Assembly (NCBI GenBank): GCA_013316495.1
Contig: WSMP01000046.1
Location: 1 to 10,910, forward strand
Direction of reading: 5' to 3'
Length of the DNA: 10,910 nt
Source of the DNA: Angelakisella sp.
GTDB lineage: Bacteria > Bacillota > Clostridia > Oscillospirales > Ruminococcaceae
The notes beneath the pieces were generated by a model that ran no database searches, was not told the DNA's origin, and saw nothing but the letters and a program-made list of their open reading frames with translations. The translations under genes and the position numbers were made by a program. Below are positions 6,658 through 10,910 of this stretch, one piece after another (within the stretch, counting starts at the first letter, position 1; the number at the start of each line of letters is the position of its first letter).

Positions 6658-7008
6658 TCACTCGTCCTCCCATGCCGCCGCCAGCGCCGCCTGCTCTGCG
6701 CCGGAGGGCCGCCAGCCGTATTGCTTCAGGTCCACAATCCCTTCTGGGCTCACCGCCACCCCTTCGGCCTCCAGGGCCAGCCGTTGGCCGCCGGGAGCCA
6801 AAAAGGCCGCCGCCCCGCTAAGGAACCCCTGGCGGTTCACCACCCGGTGGGCTGGAACCTCCCCACAGCCGCCCCGCCCCAGCACCGTCCCCACCTGGCG
6901 GGGCCGCCGGGGAAAGCCGCAAAGGAGGGCAACCTGGCCGTAGGTGGCTACCTTGCCGGAAGGGATGGCACGACAGACAACCCCTACCCGCCGGGCAAAT
7001 TCACCCAT
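6658..7008 (-). CDS. MGMT-family DNA-binding protein lacking the catalytic Cys (alkyltransferase-like, ATL)
   Basis: A 116-residue protein corresponding to the C-terminal DNA-binding domain of O6-alkylguanine-DNA alkyltransferases. It begins with the helix-turn-helix region IPSGKVATYGQVA (15-27), with the conserved Tyr23 and a following RQVG stretch. The active-site motif is PAHRVV (52-57) instead of PCHRVV, so the alkyl-accepting Cys is replaced by Ala53. It ends in the family-like VDLKQYGW. Proteins of this kind (eATL, Atl1, TTHA1564) cannot remove alkyl groups; they bind O6-alkylguanine and flag it for nucleotide excision repair. That role is the likely one here. The start ATG at 7006-7008 has AGGAGGG upstream that overlaps the TraX-family stop codon. 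Cys48 and Cys30 are not at the catalytic position. Confidence 0.88.
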   Translation of the reverse strand: MGEFARRVGVVCRAIPSGKVATYGQVALLCGFPRRPRQVGTVLGRGGCGEVPAHRVVNRQGFLSGAAAFLAPGGQRLALEAEGVAVSPEGIVDLKQYGWRPSGAEQAALAAAWEDE

Positions 7009-7020
7009 AGCAAAGCCCTC

Positions 7021-7764
7021 CTATCCGCCAAAAACCATCACCCGGAACCCCCACAGCAGCAGGATGTGGGCCGGGTAGAACCCGTAGAAAAACCATTTGC
7101 CCCCCAGCCGCCCCCGCTGGCCGTTGTACCGGCGGATGGGAAGGAAGGCCAGGGGCGCGGTGATCTCCCAGCAGAGGGCCAGGCTGCCTATCACCGTCCG
7201 GGCAGGCTCCCGGTCCCGGAGGATGTAAAGGAGCAGGATAAGCACCACCCCGAAGGCCCCGTAATCGGCCCGCAAAAGCTGCGCCAGAACGGCGCAGCCC
7301 GCCGCCCCCGCCAGGGCAAGGAGCGCGCTTCTGGGAAGCAGATACCGCACCGCCGCCATCGCCAGAAGCCCCAGCAGCAGGGTAAAATAGACGTTCTGGC
7401 TTTTGGGATCGAACCAGCCCTCCTCGAAGGCCAGGTCGTAGGGAATCTCGGAAAGGAGGGCGAAGGCCGCCATCCGGCCCATATACCTTGGGAGGCTCCG
7501 GGTGTGAAGAAAGCCCTCCACCAGCAAAAAGCAGAAGATGGGGAATGCGATGCGGCCGGCGAAGCGGAAAACAAGGTCCACATCCCGGCAGAGAGCCAGA
7601 GCCGAGGAGTTGAAGAAGGGGTCAATCTCCTCCCCGGAGCCCAGAAAGGCCCACACCACTGGGGATTCCAAAATGGCCGCCCCGATGTGGTCCAAAAACA
7701 TGGTAACGATGGCGATGAGCTTCAGTCCGCTGCCGCTGAGGCCCTCTGCCCTGCCGGGCCCCAT
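7021..7764 (-). CDS. TraX-family integral membrane protein
   Basis: A 247-residue protein with about seven or more hydrophobic segments. It carries the conserved TraX-family pieces: LKLIAIVTMFLDHIGA (14-29), GRIAFPIFCFLLVEGF (70-85), SEIPYDLAF (105-113), YFTLLLGL, a YGAFGV segment, YNGQRG (213-218) and KWFFYGFYPAHILLL (223-237). The family is named after F-plasmid TraX, which N-acetylates pilin. Chromosomal homologues in Firmicutes are widespread, and their substrate is generally unknown. No conjugation genes are present here, so a pilin role should not be assumed. The start ATG shares one base with the tex stop (TGATG), with an AAGGGG run upstream, which suggests translational coupling. The N-terminal 12 residues are variable, glycine-rich and probably cytoplasmic. 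Conserved polar residues (Asp25, His26, Arg71, Glu83, His87) may form an active site in the membrane. Confidence 0.85.
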   Translation of the reverse strand: MGPGRAEGLSGSGLKLIAIVTMFLDHIGAAILESPVVWAFLGSGEEIDPFFNSSALALCRDVDLVFRFAGRIAFPIFCFLLVEGFLHTRSLPRYMGRMAAFALLSEIPYDLAFEEGWFDPKSQNVYFTLLLGLLAMAAVRYLLPRSALLALAGAAGCAVLAQLLRADYGAFGVVLILLLYILRDREPARTVIGSLALCWEITAPLAFLPIRRYNGQRGRLGGKWFFYGFYPAHILLLWGFRVMVFGG

Positions 7765-9935
7765 CAGTTCAGCCCCTTCATGGTGAGGGAGATGCGCTTT
7801 CTTTTGGCGTCCACCTCCAGCACCTTCACCTTCACCACATCCCCCACCTTCACCACCTGGCTGGGGTGCTTTACAAACTTATCCGCCAGCTGGCTGATGT
7901 GCACCAGACCGTCCTCGTGGACACCGATGTCCACAAAGGCTCCAAAATCCAGGACGTTGCGCACCGTTCCGGTGAGGACCATCTCCGGCGCAAGGTCCTT
8001 CAGCTCCATCACGTCGGTGCGTAGCAGGGGCGGGGGCAGCTCCTCCCGCGGGTCCCGGCCGGGCTTTAGAAGCTCGCTGATAATATCCCGGATGGTGGGC
8101 TCCCCCACCCCCAGCCGCTGGGCCAGGGCGGGGATGCCCTTCCCCTCCGCCTGGGCGGGCAGCTCCCGGAGGGCCGGGGTTCCCACATCTGCAAGGCTCC
8201 AGCCGCATTCCTCCAGGAGGGATTTGGCGGCGGCGTAGCTTTCCGGGTGGACGGCGGTGGCGTCCAGGGGGTTCTTGGCCCCCAGGATGCGCAGAAATCC
8301 AGCGCACTGCTCGTAGGTCTTCTTCCCCAGCTTGGGCACCTTCAGCAGCTGGCTGCGGGCGGTGAAGCTGCCGTTTTCCTCCCGGTAGGCCACAATGTTC
8401 TTTGCCACCGCGGCGCTTAGCCCCGCCACATGGCCCAAAAGCGGCCCGCTGGCGGTGTTCAGGTCCACCCCCACCGAGTTGACGCAGCTTTCCACCACGC
8501 CCCCCAGTGCGCTTTCCAGCCGGGCGGGGGGCATATCGTGCTGGTACTGCCCCACCCCGATGGCCTTGGGGTCAATTTTTACCAGCTCCGCCAGGGGGTC
8601 CTGGAGCCGCCGGGCGATGGAAACCGCGCTGCGCAGGTTTACGTCAAACTGGGGGAACTCCTCGCTGGCCAGCTTGCTGGCGGAATAGACCGAGGCCCCC
8701 GCCTCGCTCACCACCATATAGGAGAGGGCGGGCTGGTGCTGCGGCCCCAGCTCCCGGATAAGCTCCGCCACCAGCCCCTCCGATTCCCGGCTGGCGGTGC
8801 CGTTGCCGATGGAGATGACGGTAACCTTGTGCTTCCGAATCAGGGCGGTGAGCTTTCGCTTCGCCTCCTCCACCCGGTTGTAGGGCTGGGTGGGGTAGAT
8901 GACGGCGGTATCCAGCACCTTGCCTGTGCCGTCCACCACAGCCAGCTTGCAGCCGTTGCGGTAGCCGGGATCCAGCCCCAGCACCACCCGGTCCTTCACC
9001 GGGGGCTGCATCAGCAGGTGGTGGAGGTTTTCCCCAAAGACCTTGATGGCCTGCTCGCTGGCGGCCTCAAAGAGGGTGGAAAAGGTCTCGTTTTCCATGG
9101 AGGGGGCGATAAGGCGCTTCCAGCTGTCCCGAACCGCCTCCTCCACCGCACGGGCGCAGGGATTTTTGGCGGTGACTACCCGGCGGCAGATGAGACCCAC
9201 CGCCCGCTCCTCCGGGAGCTGGATGGCCGCCTTCAGCAGCCCCTCCTTCACCCCCCGGCTGATAGCCAGCACCCGGTGGGAGGCAATGCGCCCCACCGCC
9301 TCCGAAAAATCGGCGTACATGGCGTAGGGGCCGCTTTCCGCCTCCCCCTGCTTCTGGGCGGCAGCGGAGACCACCAGCCCTTCCGCCTGGATGAGCCGCC
9401 GCAGCTCCCCCCGGATATCCGCGTCATCGGAGATATCCTCCGCCAGGATGTCCAGCGCCCCCTGGAGGGCGGCTTCCGGGCTTTCCACCCCCTTTTCCGG
9501 GTCCAGATAGTCCTTCGCCAGCATAAGGGGCTCCGCCAGGGTGGACTGGGCCCGGATAGCGGCGGCCAAGGGCTCCAAGCCCTTCTCCCTGGCCACGCTG
9601 GCGCGGGTGCGGCGCTTCTGCTTATAGGGGCGGTAGAGGTCCTCCACCACCGCCAGGGTCTGGGCGGCGGCGATGGACTCCGCCAGCTCCGGGGTCAGCT
9701 TTCCCTGCTCCCCAATGGAGGAGAGCACCTCCTCCTTGCGCTTCTCCAGGTTCCGCAGGTATTTTAGCCGGTCCTCCAGCTCCCGCAGGGCGGTGTCCTC
9801 CATGCTGCCGGTGACCTCCTTGCGGTACCGGGCGATAAAGGGGATGGTGTTCCCCTCGTCGATGAGCTTCACCACCGCCGCCACCTTGTCCTCCCGGAGG
9901 CTCAGCTCCCCCGCCAGCTGCTTTACAAGCTCCAT
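7764..9935 (-). CDS. tex: Tex-family RNA-binding transcription accessory protein
   Basis: A 723-residue protein, close in length to other Firmicute Tex proteins. The N-terminal Tex domain contains GNTIPFIARYRKEVTG (28-43), LEDLYRPYKQKRRT-type sequence near 99-110, and helical repeats. A YqgF/RNase H-like domain spans about 317-455, with LGLDPGYRNGCKLAVVD (319-335) and ISIGNGTASRE (375-385). LVKIDPKAIGVGQYQHD (451-467) leads into a helix-hairpin-helix region (about 485-550, with VGVDLNTAS). The C-terminal S1 RNA-binding domain covers about 652-721 (VLTGTVRNVLDFGAFVDIG; VKVLEVDAKRKRISLTMK). Tex binds nucleic acid and affects transcription and toxin or stress gene expression in several bacteria; it resembles eukaryotic Spt6. 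The start ATG at 9933-9935 follows a GGAGAGGGAG purine run. It heads the six-gene run, but no clear promoter was found in front. Confidence 0.96.
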   Translation of the reverse strand: MELVKQLAGELSLREDKVAAVVKLIDEGNTIPFIARYRKEVTGSMEDTALRELEDRLKYLRNLEKRKEEVLSSIGEQGKLTPELAESIAAAQTLAVVEDLYRPYKQKRRTRASVAREKGLEPLAAAIRAQSTLAEPLMLAKDYLDPEKGVESPEAALQGALDILAEDISDDADIRGELRRLIQAEGLVVSAAAQKQGEAESGPYAMYADFSEAVGRIASHRVLAISRGVKEGLLKAAIQLPEERAVGLICRRVVTAKNPCARAVEEAVRDSWKRLIAPSMENETFSTLFEAASEQAIKVFGENLHHLLMQPPVKDRVVLGLDPGYRNGCKLAVVDGTGKVLDTAVIYPTQPYNRVEEAKRKLTALIRKHKVTVISIGNGTASRESEGLVAELIRELGPQHQPALSYMVVSEAGASVYSASKLASEEFPQFDVNLRSAVSIARRLQDPLAELVKIDPKAIGVGQYQHDMPPARLESALGGVVESCVNSVGVDLNTASGPLLGHVAGLSAAVAKNIVAYREENGSFTARSQLLKVPKLGKKTYEQCAGFLRILGAKNPLDATAVHPESYAAAKSLLEECGWSLADVGTPALRELPAQAEGKGIPALAQRLGVGEPTIRDIISELLKPGRDPREELPPPLLRTDVMELKDLAPEMVLTGTVRNVLDFGAFVDIGVHEDGLVHISQLADKFVKHPSQVVKVGDVVKVKVLEVDAKRKRISLTMKGLN

Positions 9936-9977
9936 GCCGCTCCCTCTCCTTATCCTCTCTTTTCTCCGCCTGCACCC
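9936..9977 (-). other. Short gap upstream of tex, no clear promoter
   Basis: These 42 bases separate the terminator T-run from the tex ATG. They are purine-rich on the minus strand and carry the tex ribosome-binding region (AGGAGAGGGAG, about 9940-9950). No pair of -35 and -10 boxes with acceptable spacing is visible. Tex may be served by read-through or by a promoter inside the end of the bactofilin gene. Confidence 0.4.
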
Positions 9978-10026
9978 AAAAAACGGCGGAACCGGAAGGG
10001 AGGGTCCCTTCCCGGCTCCTGCCGTT
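9978..10026 (-). terminator. Rho-independent terminator after the bactofilin gene
   Basis: On the minus strand the outer stem pairs AACGGC (10021-10026) with GCCGTT (9982-9987). After a small internal loop, a long inner stem pairs CCGGGAAGGGA (10005-10015) with TCCCTTCCGG (9992-10001), with one bulged base and a three-base loop. TTTTTT (9978-9983) follows directly. It lies about 24 bases after the bactofilin stop. This is the clearest terminator in the window and separates the bactofilin gene from tex. Confidence 0.88.
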
Positions 10027-10049
10027 CCATGGCGCGTTTATCCAGCTTT

Positions 10050-10646
10050 TTACGCTTTCTTCATCTCCACCCGGCCATTGATGTGCGCGCCCAGGGTGGT
10101 GGTGATATCCTTGGTGGAAATATCGCCGGTGACGACGCTCTTGGCGCCCAAAGTCAGGTTGCCGCCGCAGTTCAGGTTGCCGGTGATGGCCCCCTCCAGG
10201 GTCATCTCGGCGGCGTCCATGTCGCCCTCCACCGCGGAGCCCACCTGGAGCACCAGGTCGGTGCTGGAGGAGACGTTGCCCCGAATCTTGCCGCCGGTGG
10301 TCACCAGGATGCCCTTGCCAACGATGTTGCCGGTAACCTCACCCTGGACGCAGACCTTGCTTTCGCAGCTCACGTTGCCCTGCACCACGCCGGCCACGGT
10401 GATGGGGCCCTTCGCGGTGAGGTCGCCGGTGATAAGAGCGGCCTTGCCGATAACGGTGGACTGCTCCTGCACCTCCCGCTTGGCAGCCTTCTCCTCATCG
10501 GTATCCCAGACGTCCTCCTTGACGGGGGCTACCGCCTCGCCGCCCATAGAGTCCTCCGCCCCGGCGACAGAGTCCATGATGTCCTCATCGTTATCTCCCA
10601 CCTGGATAATGCCGCCCAGATTCCGGTTTTTCTTGAACATTGCCAT
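10050..10646 (-). CDS. Bactofilin, polymer-forming cytoskeletal protein
   Basis: A 198-residue protein. A short N-terminus, MAMFKKNRNLGG, contains MFKK, similar to the MFxK membrane-contact motif of many bactofilins. Then comes an acidic, disordered-looking linker (about 16-62) and a right-handed beta-helix bactofilin domain (about 64-192). That domain is built from short glycine-rich repeats such as ITGDLTAKGPITVAGVVQGN and GDISTKDITTTLGAHINGRV. Bactofilins form nucleotide-free filaments that locally position cell-envelope enzymes and shape factors. The start at 10646 has AAAGGAG eight bases upstream. An ATG six bases later (10640) would give a protein starting exactly with MFKK, so both are possible. 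Frame extension to 10799 crosses the promoter and is not used. The gene appears to be monocistronic: promoter in front, terminator behind. Confidence 0.93.
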   Translation of the reverse strand: MAMFKKNRNLGGIIQVGDNDEDIMDSVAGAEDSMGGEAVAPVKEDVWDTDEEKAAKREVQEQSTVIGKAALITGDLTAKGPITVAGVVQGNVSCESKVCVQGEVTGNIVGKGILVTTGGKIRGNVSSSTDLVLQVGSAVEGDMDAAEMTLEGAITGNLNCGGNLTLGAKSVVTGDISTKDITTTLGAHINGRVEMKKA

Positions 10647-10746
10647 AACAATTGCTCCTTTCCGTGACCTCCTTCCCCAAAGGCAGCGCGGAAAACTCCG
10701 TCTATTTCTGCCCTGGGGCCGGCGGCCGAATTTCTCATACAGCTTT
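10647..10746 (-). promoter_or_regulatory. Bactofilin leader with tandem Shine-Dalgarno sites
   Basis: A leader of about 95 bases between the promoter and the bactofilin ATG. AAAGGAG at 10655-10661 is well placed for initiation. A perfect AAGGAGGT at 10667-10674 lies 20 bases from the ATG, too far for normal initiation there. A small CCTT/AAGG stem could partly mask the distal site. The 18-nt block at 10661-10678 nearly matches the topoisomerase leader. Confidence 0.5.
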
Positions 10747-10775
10747 AGTATAAGTTTTCTGGGCCGGATTGTCAA
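10747..10775 (-). promoter_or_regulatory. Strong sigma-A-type promoter for the bactofilin gene
   Basis: On the minus strand, -35 TTGACA at 10770-10775 and -10 TATACT at 10747-10752 are separated by exactly 17 bp. This is the closest match to the vegetative consensus in the window (11 of 12 positions). Transcription should begin near 10740. The -35 context CTTGACAATCCGG resembles that of the topoisomerase promoter. Confidence 0.85.
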
Positions 10776-10802
10776 GAAAAACCAGCAAAGCAGGGACAAA
10801 TC

Positions 10803-10910
10803 TTACCGGTTTTCCTGGTTTTTCCACTTTGAGACATTTTTTCCAGGGTGCTTGTCCCGGCGGGATATCTGCCTCAGTAACAGGCTCGCGCGTAAGCGCC
10901 TCCTGGACCC
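10803..10910 (-). CDS. Possible C-terminal end of an unidentified gene (cut by window edge)
   Basis: One minus-strand frame is open from the right edge to a TAA at 10803-10805. It would encode a 35-residue, strongly basic tail that includes RQISRRDKHPGKN and ends KWKNQENR. The stop falls just before the bactofilin promoter, as expected for the end of an upstream gene. However, another minus frame is also open to 10735 and the plus strand is open as well, so coding is not established. I do not recognise the sequence. A TCCAGG/CCTGGA inverted repeat and small internal stems are also present here, so a structured RNA end is an alternative. Confidence 0.28.
   Translation of the reverse strand, partial: GSRRRLRASLLLRQISRRDKHPGKNVSKWKNQENR

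Noticed and set aside
6490..8238. Long plus-strand frame of 582 codons opposite five minus-strand genes
   Set aside because: It crosses several real gene boundaries, is low in complexity, and has no recognisable domain or ribosome site.
8430..9767. Plus-strand frame of 445 codons opposite tex
   Set aside because: It is antisense to the conserved YqgF and N-terminal Tex domains. Its composition is typical of a shadow frame.
10647..10799. Upstream extension of the bactofilin frame by 51 residues
   Set aside because: It runs through a near-consensus promoter and leader and has no family similarity; the ATG at 10646 has a good ribosome site.
1..10910. Mobile element, CRISPR array, defence island, tRNA or rRNA
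   Set aside because: No transposase, integrase, direct-repeat array, cloverleaf or rRNA-like sequence was recognised on either strand.

Overview
The window is a compact, GC-rich stretch of bacterial chromosome in which every convincing gene lies on the minus strand. Purine-rich Shine-Dalgarno sites, TTGACA-type promoters, a ThrE/YjjP-like gene next to a small ThrE_2/YjjB-like partner, a bactofilin and a divergent GyrB/ParE-like topoisomerase subunit together suggest a GC-rich member of the Clostridia, perhaps an Oscillospiraceae gut anaerobe. That placement is inference; no rRNA or marker phylogeny is available here.

Layout in the direction of transcription (right to left). At 10803-10910 there may be the 3' end of an unidentified gene. 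A near-consensus promoter (10747-10775) then drives a bactofilin (10050-10646), which is closed by a strong intrinsic terminator (9978-10026). Next comes a tightly packed six-gene run: tex (7764-9935), a TraX-family membrane protein, a Cys-less MGMT homologue of the alkyltransferase-like type, an alpha/beta hydrolase, free-methionine-(R)-sulfoxide reductase, and an RlmI-type rRNA cytosine methyltransferase ending at 4240. Several junctions overlap (TGATG, ATGA), so translational coupling is likely. After a 97-bp gap come two overlapping genes for a two-part ThrE/YjjP-YjjB type exporter (3381-4142 and 2911-3384). A second clear promoter (2850-2879) starts the last unit: a divergent type IIA topoisomerase B subunit (810-2792), a small alpha/beta hydrolase (158-793) and the first 42 codons of cinA, which runs off the left edge.

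Functionally the central run is a maintenance set: transcription and nucleic-acid handling (Tex), possible alkyl-damage recognition (ATL), repair of oxidised free methionine (fRMsr) and rRNA modification. The last unit pairs chromosome topology with CinA. No mobile element, CRISPR array, tRNA, rRNA or defence cassette was seen.

The most unusual signals are small. The two promoter-driven units share an almost identical 18-nt leader with tandem Shine-Dalgarno sites and also a similar -35 region. The topoisomerase B subunit has no adjacent A subunit. The MGMT homologue has Ala in place of the catalytic Cys. A 12-codon reading frame links the hydrolase stop exactly to the cinA start. Overall this is mostly an ordinary housekeeping region, and I see no convincing undescribed multi-gene system.
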